Positions 8,549 to 17,130 of a stretch of DNA of 64,000 nt are shown here, piece by piece (within the stretch, counting starts at the first letter, position 1; each line of letters starts with the position of its first letter). The translations under genes and the position numbers were made by a program. The notes under the pieces were generated by a model. It saw only the letters and a program-made list of their open reading frames with translations, did no database searches and had not been told where the DNA came from. This DNA is from Rhizobium sp. ACO-34A (lineage in GTDB: Bacteria; Pseudomonadota; Alphaproteobacteria; Rhizobiales; Rhizobiaceae), in NCBI GenBank assembly GCA_002600635.1, contig CP021371.1:1243001-1307000 (forward strand), written 5' to 3'.

Positions 8549-9268
8549 ATGCCCCATGAAGTTTCCCATGACGTATCGCTTACCGCCATCCCCGATCTCT
8601 CCGGCCGTTACGACCTTTACGGCGCCATTCACAAGGGCCTGCGCAAGGCCGGCTGTGACATGCTTTGCCGCATCGGTTCGACCGATTTCGAAAACGCCGA
8701 CGAGGCCGAAACCGTGCTCGGCAACCTGCGCAGCTTCATCGTCTTCGCAGCTTCCCATGTGATGCATGAGGACCAGCATATCCACGGCGTGCTGCGGGCA
8801 CGCGGTGCCTCGACCACCACCCTTGAAGACCAGCACGACGATCACCGCGCCGCCTTCGTCACGCTCGAAAAGCTGGCGAGCGATATCGAGAAGGCCTGGC
8901 CGATGCACAAGCAAGCGGCGGGCCGCAAGCTCTACCTCGCCTTCGCCGCCTATCTCGCCGAAGACCTCGCCCACATGCATGAGGAGGAAACGATAACGGC
9001 CCCGGAGCTGTGGAGGATCTGCACAGACGAGGAACTGGCGACGATCGAGATGCACATCGTCGCCTCCATGTCGCCGGAAAAGAACATGGCCTTCCTGCGC
9101 CTGATGGTGCCGGCCATGAACCCGGTAGAGAGGGCCGCAATGCTCGCAGCCATGCAGCAGAACACGCCGCCGGAAATCTTCTGCGCCATCATCGAATTCG
9201 CCGTTCGCCCGAGCCTTTCCGAAAAGGCTTTCAGCGACCTTTCGGGCCGGATCGCGCTCGCCGCCTGA
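8549..9268 (+). CDS. Hemerythrin HHE-domain-like protein
   Basis: A 239-residue helical protein with the histidine/glutamate pattern of hemerythrin-like proteins: His near residue 28 (Gly-Ala-Ile-His-Lys), His-Val-Met-His-Glu-Asp-Gln-His at about 70-77, a His-Asp-Asp-His pair near 97-100, and His-Met-His-Glu-Glu-Glu near 148. These would hold a diiron centre for O2, NO or peroxide chemistry. The start is fixed by GAGGA at 8536-8540, eight bases before ATG 8549; the open frame upstream is not needed. The YceI gene follows 37 bases later. Function beyond diiron binding is unknown. Confidence 0.75.
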   Translation: MPHEVSHDVSLTAIPDLSGRYDLYGAIHKGLRKAGCDMLCRIGSTDFENADEAETVLGNLRSFIVFAASHVMHEDQHIHGVLRARGASTTTLEDQHDDHRAAFVTLEKLASDIEKAWPMHKQAAGRKLYLAFAAYLAEDLAHMHEEETITAPELWRICTDEELATIEMHIVASMSPEKNMAFLRLMVPAMNPVERAAMLAAMQQNTPPEIFCAIIEFAVRPSLSEKAFSDLSGRIALAA

Positions 9269-9305
9269 TGGCGGTGAGCTGGGTATTCATGAAGGAAACC
9301 ATCAG

Positions 9306-9914
9306 ATGTACAAAATTGCCCTTGTTTTTCTCCTCGCCGCCCCGGTTCAGGCCTTGGCCGAGGCGGCGACAAAGCCGGCGCCCAGCGGGGCCTACGTTTC
9401 GGATCCTGCTCACACAAGCCTGACATGGCGGATCAGCCATTTCGGCTTGTCCAACTATACCGCGCGCTTTTCCACCGTCAGTGCAAATCTTGCGTGGGAT
9501 GCGGAAAACCCTGCGGAATCAAAGCTCTCGGTTTCGATAGACCCGACTTCGGTCAGAACGGATTTTCCCTTTCCGCAGGTCGAGGATTTCGACGGGAAGA
9601 TCGGCACGACACCTGATTTTCTCGCCGGAAAGCCGATTTCGTTCGAGGCGAAGAACATCACGCTGACGGGCGAGAATACTGGCACTGTGACCGGCGACCT
9701 GACGTTTCGCGGGGAAACCCATCCCGTGACCCTCGACATCAGGTTCAACGGTTCCGTCGCCGAGCACCCGATGGACAAGCTGCCCCGGCTCGGCTTCTCC
9801 GCCACCGGCATCGTCAAGCGCACCGACTGGGGCCTCGATTTCGCGGTTCCCGCCCTCGGCGAGGATGTAGCGCTTCAGATCGAGACGGAAATGGTGCCGC
9901 CGAAGGCGCAATGA
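9306..9914 (+). CDS. YceI-family periplasmic lipid-binding-like protein
   Basis: A 202-residue secreted protein. Residues 1-20 are a signal peptide (Tyr-Lys-Ile-Ala-Leu-Val-Phe-Leu-Leu-Ala-Ala, cleavage near Ala-Leu-Ala-Glu). The mature part has the YceI pattern: Asp-Pro-Ala-His-Thr-Ser-Leu-Thr-Trp-Arg-Ile-Ser-His-Phe-Gly, Val-Thr-Gly-Asp-Leu-Thr-Phe-Arg-Gly and the late Leu-Gly-Phe-Ser-Ala-Thr-Gly. YceI proteins form a lipocalin-like barrel that binds isoprenoid-type lipids. It follows the hemerythrin gene closely and is followed by a strong terminator, so the two may form an operon. Confidence 0.88.
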   Translation: MYKIALVFLLAAPVQALAEAATKPAPSGAYVSDPAHTSLTWRISHFGLSNYTARFSTVSANLAWDAENPAESKLSVSIDPTSVRTDFPFPQVEDFDGKIGTTPDFLAGKPISFEAKNITLTGENTGTVTGDLTFRGETHPVTLDIRFNGSVAEHPMDKLPRLGFSATGIVKRTDWGLDFAVPALGEDVALQIETEMVPPKAQ

Positions 9915-9921
9915 AAAAGCA

Positions 9922-9950
9922 GAAAGGCCCCGGTAAAACCGGGGCCTTTC
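9922..9950. terminator. Bidirectional rho-independent terminator
   Basis: GAAAGGCCCCGGT and ACCGGGGCCTTTC form a perfect 13-bp stem with an AAA loop, eight bases after the YceI stop and 28 bases beyond the gcd stop on the other strand. A and T tails serve both convergent genes. Confidence 0.85.
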
Positions 9951-9977
9951 CATCTGGTTCGACTGCTCTTGTCGGGA

Positions 9978-12368
9978 TCAGTTCGGCAGGGCGTAAGCGA
10001 TCACGTAGTCGCCGCGTTCCGGAGACTGACGCGCGCCGCCTGCTGTGATGACGATGTACTGCTTGCCGGTCTTCGGCGAGCGGTAGGTCATCGGGCCGCC
10101 CTGGCTGCCGACCGGCAGGCGGGACTTCCAGACTTCCTGGCCGGTGCGGCTGTCGAAGGCGCGCAGGTAGAAGTCCTGGGTGCCGGCGATGAACACCAGG
10201 CCCGACTGGGTGGAGAGCGTCGGGCCGAGCGTCGGCATGCCGATCGGGATCGGCAGACCCATCTTGATGCCGAGCGGGCCGGTGTCTTCGACGGTGCCGA
10301 CCGGAACCTGCCAGACGAGCTTGTGGGTCTTCAGGTCGATGGCCGAGAGCGTTCCGAAAGGCGGAGCCTGGCAGGGAATGCCGAGCTGCGACAGGAAACG
10401 CGAGCGCATGGCGCCGAACGGCGTGCCGAGCTGGGGCACGACGCCCATTTCGATACCGTTGCCGCCCTTAACATCATCGCGCGGGATCATGTAGTTGGCC
10501 AGCCCGAGGCGCATGTCGTTGACATACATGTAGCTCGTCGTCGGGTCGATGGAGACCGAACCCCAGTTCATGCCGCCGAGCGAACCCGGGAACTGAAGGG
10601 CGGGATCGAGGCCGGGCGGCGTGAACACGCCTTCATGACGCATGCCCTTGAAGGAGATGCGGCAAAGCAGCTGGTCGAACGGGGTAGCGCCCCACATGTC
10701 CTTTTCGGCGAGTGTCTGGTTGCCGATCATCGGCATGCCGACCGAGAAGGGCTGCGTCGGCGAATAGCGTTCTCCCTCGACATTGCCCTGCGGAACCGGC
10801 TTTTCGACGATGTCGGCGATAGGCTGGCCCGTCTCGCGGTTGAGCAGATAGATCATGCCGGTCTTGGAGACGGCGACGACAGCGGGCGTGGTGCTGCCAT
10901 CCGCATTCGGGATGTCGTAGAGCACCGGCTGGGCCGGAACGTCGAAGTCCCAGAGGTCGTGGTGAACGGTCTGGTAGTGCCAGACCGGGCGGCCGGTCGC
11001 GATGTTTACGGCAACAAGTGAGGACGAATACTTGTCGTCCAGTTCGGTACGGAAGCCGGCCCAGAAGTCGGGTGTCGCATTGCCGGTTGGCAGATAGACG
11101 AGGCCGAGCTTGGGGTCGTAGGACATGGCCGACCAGACGTTCGGCGTACCGCGCGTATAGCCTTCCGGGGAAAGCGGCTCGCGGGTCACGGCCTCATTGC
11201 CCGGATCCCAGGCCCAGACGAGCTGGCCGCTGGCGGCATCGAAGGCACGCACGACGCCCGGAGGCTCGCCGGTTTCGTTGTTGTCAGCCACGCGGCCACC
11301 GACGATCACCAGATTGGCGGCAACGAGCGGGGTCGAGGTCTGCTGGTAGTAGCCGGGCTTGACTTCGCCCATGCCGACCTTGAGGTCGACGATGCCGTTG
11401 TCGCCGAAGTTGGCGGCCGGCTTGCCGGTGTCGGCGTCGAGCGCGATCAGGCGGGCATCGACGGTCGGAACGAAGACGCGCTTCGGGCTGATCGACGGAT
11501 CGACCGTCGAGCCGTCAGGCTGCTCGGTCACGCGCTGGGCGGTCGAGCCGTCGTAATAGGCGACACCGCGGCAACGCTGCCAGGCCGGAACGGTGCCGCC
11601 GGCGGCGTAGCGCCATTTTTCCTTGCCGCTATCGACGTCATAGGAAATGACCGTGCCGTAAGCGGTGCAAAGGAACAGGCTGTCGCCGATCTGGATCGGG
11701 GTGTTCTGGTCTTCCGCGCCGGAGCCGGTGCTCTGCGGGGTCTCGCCGGTATGGGCGGTCCATGCGACCTCGAGCTTGTTCACATTTGCCGGAGAGATAT
11801 CGTCGAGCGCCGCAAAGCGGGTGCCGGCGACATTGGCGCCCCAGGCAGACCAGTCAGCGACAGGAGCCGATTTGTCGACCGGCTTTGCCGCTTCCGCCGT
11901 CTGGGTGGGGGCAACGACGTTCTTCGGCGAAAAGGCGCTGACGGTTGTCGCAACGATAGCGAGGGCGAGAACTGCGGCCGAACCGAGGATCGGCGCGCTC
12001 TTTGCATCGGCGCCGGCAAGACGGCGCAGCGCCGGCCAGGTCAGCATCACCATCAGCAGGCCGATGGACATTGCAAAAAGGCGCGAGATCAGCGGCCAGA
12101 ATTCGAAGCCGACTTCCCACACCGCCCAGACGATGGTGCCCAGGAAGGTGAGGGCAAACAGCGCCGCGCCGGATGATTTCGCGCGGAAGATCTGGATGGC
12201 CGAAAGGACGAGGGCGATGCCGGCAATGGTGAAGTACCAGCTGCCGCCAAGCGTGATGAGCTTTGCGCCGCCGATAACGAAGAACAGGCCGGCTCCGAGA
12301 AGGGCCGCGGCCAGGATATACAGCCAAAGCCGCATGATCCCGGAGGGGGCGTTGATCGAGTTTTGCAC
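9978..12368 (-). CDS. gcd: Membrane-bound PQQ-dependent glucose dehydrogenase
   Basis: A 796-residue quinoprotein, the same length as E. coli Gcd. It oxidises glucose and similar aldoses to aldonolactones on the periplasmic face and passes electrons to ubiquinone. The N-terminal 140 residues hold about five membrane helices (Leu-Trp-Leu-Tyr-Ile-Leu-Ala-Ala-Ala-Leu-Leu-Gly and following). From about residue 170 the propeller begins with the family motif Asp-Trp-Ser-Ala-Trp-Gly...Gly-Thr-Arg-Phe. Trp-docking segments and the Pro-Thr-Gly-Asn-Ala-Thr-Pro-Asp stretch typical of this dehydrogenase group are present. The cofactor genes pqqABCDE lie at 58-61 kb of the same window. The enzyme might instead prefer quinate or other polyols, since the family is mixed. 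Confidence 0.93.
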   Translation of the reverse strand: MQNSINAPSGIMRLWLYILAAALLGAGLFFVIGGAKLITLGGSWYFTIAGIALVLSAIQIFRAKSSGAALFALTFLGTIVWAVWEVGFEFWPLISRLFAMSIGLLMVMLTWPALRRLAGADAKSAPILGSAAVLALAIVATTVSAFSPKNVVAPTQTAEAAKPVDKSAPVADWSAWGANVAGTRFAALDDISPANVNKLEVAWTAHTGETPQSTGSGAEDQNTPIQIGDSLFLCTAYGTVISYDVDSGKEKWRYAAGGTVPAWQRCRGVAYYDGSTAQRVTEQPDGSTVDPSISPKRVFVPTVDARLIALDADTGKPAANFGDNGIVDLKVGMGEVKPGYYQQTSTPLVAANLVIVGGRVADNNETGEPPGVVRAFDAASGQLVWAWDPGNEAVTREPLSPEGYTRGTPNVWSAMSYDPKLGLVYLPTGNATPDFWAGFRTELDDKYSSSLVAVNIATGRPVWHYQTVHHDLWDFDVPAQPVLYDIPNADGSTTPAVVAVSKTGMIYLLNRETGQPIADIVEKPVPQGNVEGERYSPTQPFSVGMPMIGNQTLAEKDMWGATPFDQLLCRISFKGMRHEGVFTPPGLDPALQFPGSLGGMNWGSVSIDPTTSYMYVNDMRLGLANYMIPRDDVKGGNGIEMGVVPQLGTPFGAMRSRFLSQLGIPCQAPPFGTLSAIDLKTHKLVWQVPVGTVEDTGPLGIKMGLPIPIGMPTLGPTLSTQSGLVFIAGTQDFYLRAFDSRTGQEVWKSRLPVGSQGGPMTYRSPKTGKQYIVITAGGARQSPERGDYVIAYALPN

Positions 12369-12688
12369 GATTTTGCTCCGGATTTCCTTGAAGGTACGGG
12401 AGAGATCCGGCCTCCAGGTCCTCTTGATAAAACCTGACTGCAGATCTCCAGATTCTCCTCCCTGACTGTGGACTTAGGGCAACATCAAGCATGCGTCCAA
12501 TCGAATTTTCGAAAACACTGCGTATACAAAATCGCGACAATTTAACGCGGGTAAAAATTGGCATCTATCAATTTGATTTTGATGCGTTTTGTCGAATGCA
12601 ATCTTGTTGTGGATGGCGACCGGCGACGGCGGGCGGTGTGTGTGACCGACGGCTCCGGTCGTACGAGGATGGCCGAATTGCGCACCAT
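12369..12688. other. Intergenic region upstream of gcd
   Basis: 320 bases between gcd and the LysR gene, both on the minus strand, so this holds the gcd promoter. An AT-richer stretch around 12500-12600 (AAATTGATAG-type sequence) is the likely promoter zone. I see no convincing operator, RNA element or small gene. Confidence 0.4.
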
Positions 12689-13540
12689 TCACCGTTCCGG
12701 TCGCAGGCTTTCCGCAAGAAAACCGACCGTCGCGGCGATCGTATCGCTGTCGCGCAGGTCGTGGTGATAGGTGAGATAGATATCCCGCGTGATATGTTCC
12801 CCTTCGTCGCCGGCGACCTGCAGGCCGTAGGTTGCTGCGACGAAATCGGGCAGGGCGGCGATGCCGACGCCCGCTGCGGCTGCCGCGCATTGCACGCCGA
12901 GATCGTTGGTCCGAAGCACCGTCTCGCGGCCGGCCGACATGCGTTTGAGCCAGACCTGCTGCGGCGTTTCGTCCAGCAATTCATCGAACAGGATGAAGCC
13001 GTATTGCTCAGGCTTTCTCGTCGCCAGATAAGCAGGGGAGGCGAGGAGCAGGTAGCGCACGCTGCCGGCCTTGCGGATGATGAGGCTGGGATCGGTGGGC
13101 CGGCTGAGCCGGACGGCGATATCGGCCTCGCGCCGGGTCAGCGAGACGTTGCGCACATCCGCCACCAGCCGCAGCCTGATGCGTGGCCTCGCTTCGTAGA
13201 AGGCCGCGATCTTCGGCGTCAGGAAAAACGAGGTCAGCACCGGCGGCGCGCTCACCGAAATCTCCACCGGCGCCTCGCCCTCGGTTTCGAGGATATCGCG
13301 TTCCAGCGCGAAGACTTCGCCCTCCATGCGCCGTGCCCGTTCGGCCACCAGCCGACCCTTTTCCGTCAGCAGGTAGCGGCGGGGGCGCCGGTCGAAGAGC
13401 CGGATACCGGCTTTTTCCTCCAGCGCCTGCACCCGGCGGGCGACGGTGGCGTGATCGACCCTGAGGCGGCGGGCAGCGGCCGAAAGCGAACCCTCGTCGG
13501 CAAGCGCCACGAAAAAGCGGAGATCGTCCCAATCCAGCAT
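12689..13540 (-). CDS. LysR-family transcriptional regulator
   Basis: 283 residues. The N-terminal helix-turn-helix is Asp-Asp-Leu-Arg-Phe-Phe-Val-Ala-Leu-Ala-Asp-Glu-Gly-Ser-Leu-Ser-Ala-Ala-Ala-Arg-Arg-Leu, with Val-Ala-Arg-Arg-Val as recognition helix near residues 30-37. An effector domain of the substrate-binding type follows. The short form of the second domain is like GcvA/DsdC-type regulators. It is divergent from the ABM monooxygenase gene with 101 bases between starts, the usual LysR arrangement, so that operon is its likely target. The effector is unknown. Confidence 0.88.
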   Translation of the reverse strand: MLDWDDLRFFVALADEGSLSAAARRLRVDHATVARRVQALEEKAGIRLFDRRPRRYLLTEKGRLVAERARRMEGEVFALERDILETEGEAPVEISVSAPPVLTSFFLTPKIAAFYEARPRIRLRLVADVRNVSLTRREADIAVRLSRPTDPSLIIRKAGSVRYLLLASPAYLATRKPEQYGFILFDELLDETPQQVWLKRMSAGRETVLRTNDLGVQCAAAAAGVGIAALPDFVAATYGLQVAGDEGEHITRDIYLTYHHDLRDSDTIAATVGFLAESLRPER

Positions 13541-13641
13541 TGTGCAAATTCGCCCATTTGATGTGACCTATTAGGGAATAGCGCCCAATGTGGCTGTCGG
13601 GCAATAGCAGAGGACTGAACCGCCGGAAAAGGAGCTTACTC

Positions 13642-13944
13642 ATGACGGATAATCAGGAAACCCGCCGCCTGAGGCGCGTCGTTCAGCTGACGATGGAGCC
13701 GGGCAGGCAGGAAGAGCTGCGCCTCGCGCTTCTGGATCTGCGCAAGGATACGCTTGAAGAGCCGGGCTGTGCGGAGTTCGATTTCTATCGCTCGCTGGCT
13801 GACGATGCGGCCTTCCTGCTGGTCGAGGATTTCGCCGATAATACCGCGCTGGAGGAGCATCTCGACAAGCCCTATACGCAGGCCTTCTTCAAGCTGGGCT
13901 TCCTGAAGTCCGCCGAGCCGATCTCGCGGGAGTGGCTGGCGTGA
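13642..13944 (+). CDS. Antibiotic biosynthesis monooxygenase (ABM) domain protein
   Basis: A 100-residue dimeric ferredoxin-like fold protein of the ABM/YgiN family: Leu-Arg-Leu-Ala-Leu-Leu-Asp-Leu-Arg-Lys-Asp-Thr, Glu-Glu-Pro-Gly-Cys-Ala-Glu-Phe-Asp-Phe-Tyr-Arg, then Glu-Asp-Phe-Ala-Asp. Such proteins oxidise quinol-like or aromatic substrates without cofactors, or have no known substrate. AAGGAG at 13629-13634 supports ATG 13642 over the longer frame from 13588. It overlaps the next gene by GTGA and is divergent from a LysR gene. Confidence 0.8.
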   Translation: MTDNQETRRLRRVVQLTMEPGRQEELRLALLDLRKDTLEEPGCAEFDFYRSLADDAAFLLVEDFADNTALEEHLDKPYTQAFFKLGFLKSAEPISREWLA

Positions 13945-14243
13945 GCGGGTCGGCGCCTGTCGCTCATTCAGCTGAAAAGCCCGCCCGCGCGCGACGCCGG
14001 AAGCTGCCGCCCCGGAGTCGGCACATCGTCATGCCGATGATCCTGTCTTTCCTGATGTCCGGAATCGTGGCCTCGATAGCCACGATCCGCGCAACGGGAC
14101 TGGCGCCGGATCTCGGCGCCATCATCCTGCAGGCATGGGCGATGTCCTACGTCGTGGCCTTTCCCACGGCGCTGGTGGTCATGCCCGTCGTCCGCTGGAT
14201 CGTCGACCTGATTGTCGAGACGCCCGGCGGACGCGTGGGCTGA
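13941..14243 (+). CDS. DUF2798 small membrane protein
   Basis: A 100-residue protein with a basic N-terminal tail (Lys-Pro-Ala-Arg-Ala-Arg-Arg-Arg-Lys) followed by two membrane helices, one at Met-Pro-Met-Ile-Leu-Ser-Phe-Leu-Met-Ser-Gly-Ile-Val-Ala-Ser and one at Trp-Ala-Met-Ser-Tyr-Val-Val-Ala-Phe-Pro. This matches the DUF2798 layout. The GTG at 13941 overlaps the preceding stop and has GGGAG eight bases upstream. Role unknown; its coupling to the ABM gene suggests a shared function. Confidence 0.75.
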   Translation: MSGSAPVAHSAEKPARARRRKLPPRSRHIVMPMILSFLMSGIVASIATIRATGLAPDLGAIILQAWAMSYVVAFPTALVVMPVVRWIVDLIVETPGGRVG

Positions 14244-14263
14244 GCGGAAGACGCTCTCCGCTC
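14242..14263 (+). terminator. Weak hairpin after DUF2798 gene
   Basis: GAGCGGA and TCCGCTC pair with an 8-base loop, overlapping the stop codon of the DUF2798 gene and lying between convergent genes. There is no strong T-run. Confidence 0.35.
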
Positions 14264-14276
14264 AATTCCCGTTTGC

Positions 14277-15101
14277 TTAGTCCCAATCCGGGGCAAGGTT
14301 TCCCGGATTGACGATCCGCCCAACGGGGCGGGCGAGTCCATGGATCGCGTCCATCTCCTCGGCCGAGAGCGAGAAGTCGAACACGGCGAAGTTTTCAGCC
14401 AGCCGGCTTTCGGTCGAGGTCTTGGAAAGCGCGATCACGCCCTGCTGCTGGATCGCCCAGCGCAACACAACCTGCGCTGCCGTCTTGCCGTGGCGTGCGG
14501 CGATGTCCTGAAGCAGCGGATCCTTCGGCACGCGACCGTCGGCCATGAGATAATAGGCCGTCACCGACATGCCGTAGCTGCGGGCGGCCGAAAGCACGGC
14601 GGTCTGGTCGATATAGGGATGATACTCGATCTGGTTGGTGACGATCGGCGCCTTGGAAAGCCGCACGGCTTCCGCCATCAGGGCGGTATTGTAGTTCGAC
14701 ACGCCGATGTGACGGACCTTTCCAGCATCGACCAGCGCGTTGAGCGAGCCGATCTGGTCGGCAAGCGGCACGGGGCTCTTTGGCCAGTGCAGCAGCAGCA
14801 GGTCGACATGGTCGGTCTTCAGTTTCTTCAGGCTTTCATCCACCGAGGGGATGAAGTCCTTGTTGGCGAATTTGTCGACCCACACCTTGGTGGTGAGGAA
14901 GATGTCGCCGCGCGGAATGCCGGAGTTCTTCAGGACCTCGCCGACATCAGCCTCGTTGCCATAGGCCTGCGCGGTATCCACATGCCGGAAACCGACCTTC
15001 AGCGCCAAGGGCAGGATCCTGAGGATTTCAGGACCCGGAATACGGAAAGTGCCGAAGCCGAGAGCCGGGATATGTGCGCCGTTCGCAGTGACGATCTGCA
15101 T
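14277..15101 (-). CDS. Aldo/keto reductase, 2,5-diketo-D-gluconate reductase-like
   Basis: A 274-residue NADPH-dependent aldo/keto reductase with the full catalytic tetrad: Asp and Tyr in Val-Asp-Thr-Ala-Gln-Ala-Tyr-Gly-Asn-Glu, Lys in Thr-Thr-Lys-Val-Trp, and His in Leu-Leu-Leu-His-Trp-Pro. The size and motifs are those of the DkgA/DkgB group, which reduces 2,5-diketogluconate and other carbonyls. The ribosome-binding site AAAGGAG precedes ATG 15101, and the longer frame to 15155 runs into a terminator hairpin. A link with the nearby glucose dehydrogenase is attractive because diketogluconate is a product of periplasmic glucose oxidation, but this is inference. Confidence 0.85.
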   Translation of the reverse strand: MQIVTANGAHIPALGFGTFRIPGPEILRILPLALKVGFRHVDTAQAYGNEADVGEVLKNSGIPRGDIFLTTKVWVDKFANKDFIPSVDESLKKLKTDHVDLLLLHWPKSPVPLADQIGSLNALVDAGKVRHIGVSNYNTALMAEAVRLSKAPIVTNQIEYHPYIDQTAVLSAARSYGMSVTAYYLMADGRVPKDPLLQDIAARHGKTAAQVVLRWAIQQQGVIALSKTSTESRLAENFAVFDFSLSAEEMDAIHGLARPVGRIVNPGNLAPDWD

Positions 15102-15125
15102 GGAAAACTCCTTTTGGTGCAAATG

Positions 15126-15153
15126 TAAAAAGGCCCGGGACGATGCCCGGGCC
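15126..15153 (-). terminator. Rho-independent terminator of the iron ABC operon
   Basis: Read on the minus strand, GGCCCGGG and CCCGGGCC (8 bp) are followed by TTTTT. It lies about 160 bases downstream of the ATPase stop and just upstream of the aldo/keto reductase start, so it separates the two units. Confidence 0.8.
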
Positions 15154-15272
15154 ATAGGCCTGTTGTTTAAATGAGCCGTTCGCCGCCGACTTCAAGGTTG
15201 TTGCATGACAAAACCAGAGCATTGCCTGCGATCATTGAACCGCCTGCAATGCTCTAGCTATTTGTTCAGCAC

Positions 15273-15315
15273 TTCCGGACGCAAAACCGGTTCCCACTTT
15301 TGCTGGAATTGCTTT
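15273..15315. repeat. Rhizobial intergenic palindromic repeat
   Basis: Read on the minus strand the element begins CTAAAGCAATTCCAGCAAAA and continues through a GGAACCGGTTTTGCG core to GGAA, an imperfect palindrome of a type widespread in Rhizobiaceae. Its outer edge (CTAAAG) supplies the TAA stop of the ATPase gene at 15314-15316. Confidence 0.6.
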
Positions 15316-16069
15316 AGGCGAGGGCGGCGTCGACGATCACCAGCGGCCGTCCCTGCGTGCAGTTCTCGATACGGGCGTCGACCCGGTAGACCTCGCGCAG
15401 GAGGTCCGCGGTGATGACCTCGGTCGTCGGACCGCTTGCCACAAGCCGCCCGTTGGCCACCACCATCGCCTGATCGCAGTAGCGCATGGCGTGGTTGAGG
15501 TCGTGCAGCGCGATCAGCACGGCGATGCCGCTCTCGCGGGCGAGTTCGCGCATGTAATGCAGCACCTCGATCTGGCGGAAGAGATCGAGCGCCGAGGTCG
15601 GCTCGTCCATCAAAAGGATATCCGGCTTGCGCACCAGCGCCTGGGCGATGGCGACGAGCTGGCGCTGGCCGCCCGAGAGTTCGCCGAGATCGCGGAAGGC
15701 GAGATCGGAGATCTTGAGCGACGACAGGATGCGGTCGATATCGGCAAGCTCGTCGTCGGCGACCTTCCAGCCCGAACCCTGCTTGGCGGCAAGCAATACG
15801 GATTCGTAGACCGTCAGGACGGCGTTGGCGCCGGTGTCCTGCGGCATGTAGCAGATCGGCCGGGACAGCGCGCTTTCGCCGCTGAGGTGCACAACGCCTT
15901 CTCCTTTCAGGAGGCCCGCAATGCGCTTGAACAGCGTCGACTTGCCGGCGGCGTTCGGGCCGATGACGGCCGTCAGCCCGCCGCCCTCGATGGTGCCGGA
16001 GGTGATGTCTGCGAAGATCCGGTTCTTGCCGTATCGGGCGCCGAGGCTTTCGAGTCTGAGGGCTACCAT
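15314..16069 (-). CDS. Iron/siderophore-type ABC transporter ATP-binding protein
   Basis: A 251-residue ABC ATPase of the FecE/FepC type. Walker A is GPNAAGKST near residue 37-45, the signature is LSGGQRQ, Walker B is ILLMDEPTSALD, and His follows in Ala-Leu-His-Asp-Leu-Asn-His. It energises the permease encoded just upstream, which it overlaps by seven bases. The TAA stop lies at the edge of a palindromic repeat. The open frame continues upstream through the permease gene in another frame, which is not coding. Iron is the likely cargo given the RirA-type box in front of the operon; the ligand form is unknown. Confidence 0.9.
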   Translation of the reverse strand: MVALRLESLGARYGKNRIFADITSGTIEGGGLTAVIGPNAAGKSTLFKRIAGLLKGEGVVHLSGESALSRPICYMPQDTGANAVLTVYESVLLAAKQGSGWKVADDELADIDRILSSLKISDLAFRDLGELSGGQRQLVAIAQALVRKPDILLMDEPTSALDLFRQIEVLHYMRELARESGIAVLIALHDLNHAMRYCDQAMVVANGRLVASGPTTEVITADLLREVYRVDARIENCTQGRPLVIVDAALA

Positions 16070-17130
16070 GCGCGCCTCCGGTTGGTGAAGATCAGCGAGA
16101 AGAAGAAGGGAACGCCCACGAGCGCGGTGATGACCCCGATCGGCAGGATCGCGCCGGGGATCAGCATCTTCGAGACCACCGAGGTAACGGAGAGCAGCAG
16201 CGCGCCGCAGATCAGCGATCCCGGCAGGAAGAAGCGCTGGTCTTCGCCGACCACCATGCGGGCGATATGCGGGCCGACGAGGCCGATGAAGCCGATGGTG
16301 CCGACGAAGGAAACCGGAATGGCCGCCAGCAGGCTGACGAGCATCATGGTCTCCAGCCGGAGACGCTTGACGTTGACGCCGAAGGAGGCAGCCTTGTCGT
16401 CGCCGAGACGCAACGCCGTCAGCGCCCAGGCGTTGCGGGCGAAAAGCGGCACGCAGACGACCAGCACGATGCCGGTGACGGCAACCTTGGTCCATGTCGC
16501 CTTGGTGAGCGAACCCATGGTCCAGAACACCACGGCGGCGAGCGCCTGCTCGGAGGCGAGGTATTCGAGGAGCGAGAGCAGCGCGTTGAAGGTGAAGACC
16601 AACGCGATGCCGAGCAGCACGATGGTTTCCACCGTGACGCCGCGCAGCGTCGAGACGCCGTAGATGAACAGCGACGCCGCCATGGCCATCAGGAAGGCGT
16701 TGATCGGGATCATGAACTGGACGGCGGTCGGGAAGATCGCAACGCCTGCCACCAGCCCGAGCGCCGCGCCGAAGCCTGCGGCGGCGGAAATGCCGAGCGT
16801 GAAGGGGCTCGCCAGCGGATTGGCGAGGATCGTCTGCATCTGTGCGCCCGCGAGCGAAAGACAGGCGCCGACGGTGACCGCCATCAGCGCCACCGGCATG
16901 CGGATGTCCCAGATCACCACCCGCAACTGGTCGCCCGCGGAGGACGGCCAGAGGATGGTGGAGACGACCTGGCTCAGCGTGTAGCGGGCCGGGCCGAGCG
17001 CCATGTCGGCTGCGACGCTGACAAGGAGTGCGGCGACCATCAGCCCGAGGATCGCCAGACGCCGGGCGGAGATCGCCCGGTACTGGGCGCGCCCCTCGGC
17101 TGCCGGCAGTGTTTCGGTGGCAACGGCCAT
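16063..17130 (-). CDS. FecCD-family ABC transporter permease
   Basis: A 355-residue inner-membrane permease of the BtuC/FecCD family with about ten hydrophobic helices. Family motifs include Arg-Met-Pro-Val-Ala-Leu-Met-Ala-Val-Thr-Val-Gly-Ala-Cys-Leu-Ser-Leu-Ala-Gly near residue 80-95, Gln-Thr-Ile-Leu-Ala-Asn-Pro-Leu-Ala-Ser-Pro near 100, and the late Gly-Phe-Ile-Gly-Leu-Val-Gly-Pro-His-Ile-Ala-Arg coupling segment. The start codon touches the stop of the upstream binding-protein gene, and the end overlaps the ATPase gene. Only one permease gene is present, so it should act as a homodimer. Confidence 0.92.
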   Translation of the reverse strand: MAVATETLPAAEGRAQYRAISARRLAILGLMVAALLVSVAADMALGPARYTLSQVVSTILWPSSAGDQLRVVIWDIRMPVALMAVTVGACLSLAGAQMQTILANPLASPFTLGISAAAGFGAALGLVAGVAIFPTAVQFMIPINAFLMAMAASLFIYGVSTLRGVTVETIVLLGIALVFTFNALLSLLEYLASEQALAAVVFWTMGSLTKATWTKVAVTGIVLVVCVPLFARNAWALTALRLGDDKAASFGVNVKRLRLETMMLVSLLAAIPVSFVGTIGFIGLVGPHIARMVVGEDQRFFLPGSLICGALLLSVTSVVSKMLIPGAILPIGVITALVGVPFFFSLIFTNRRRAW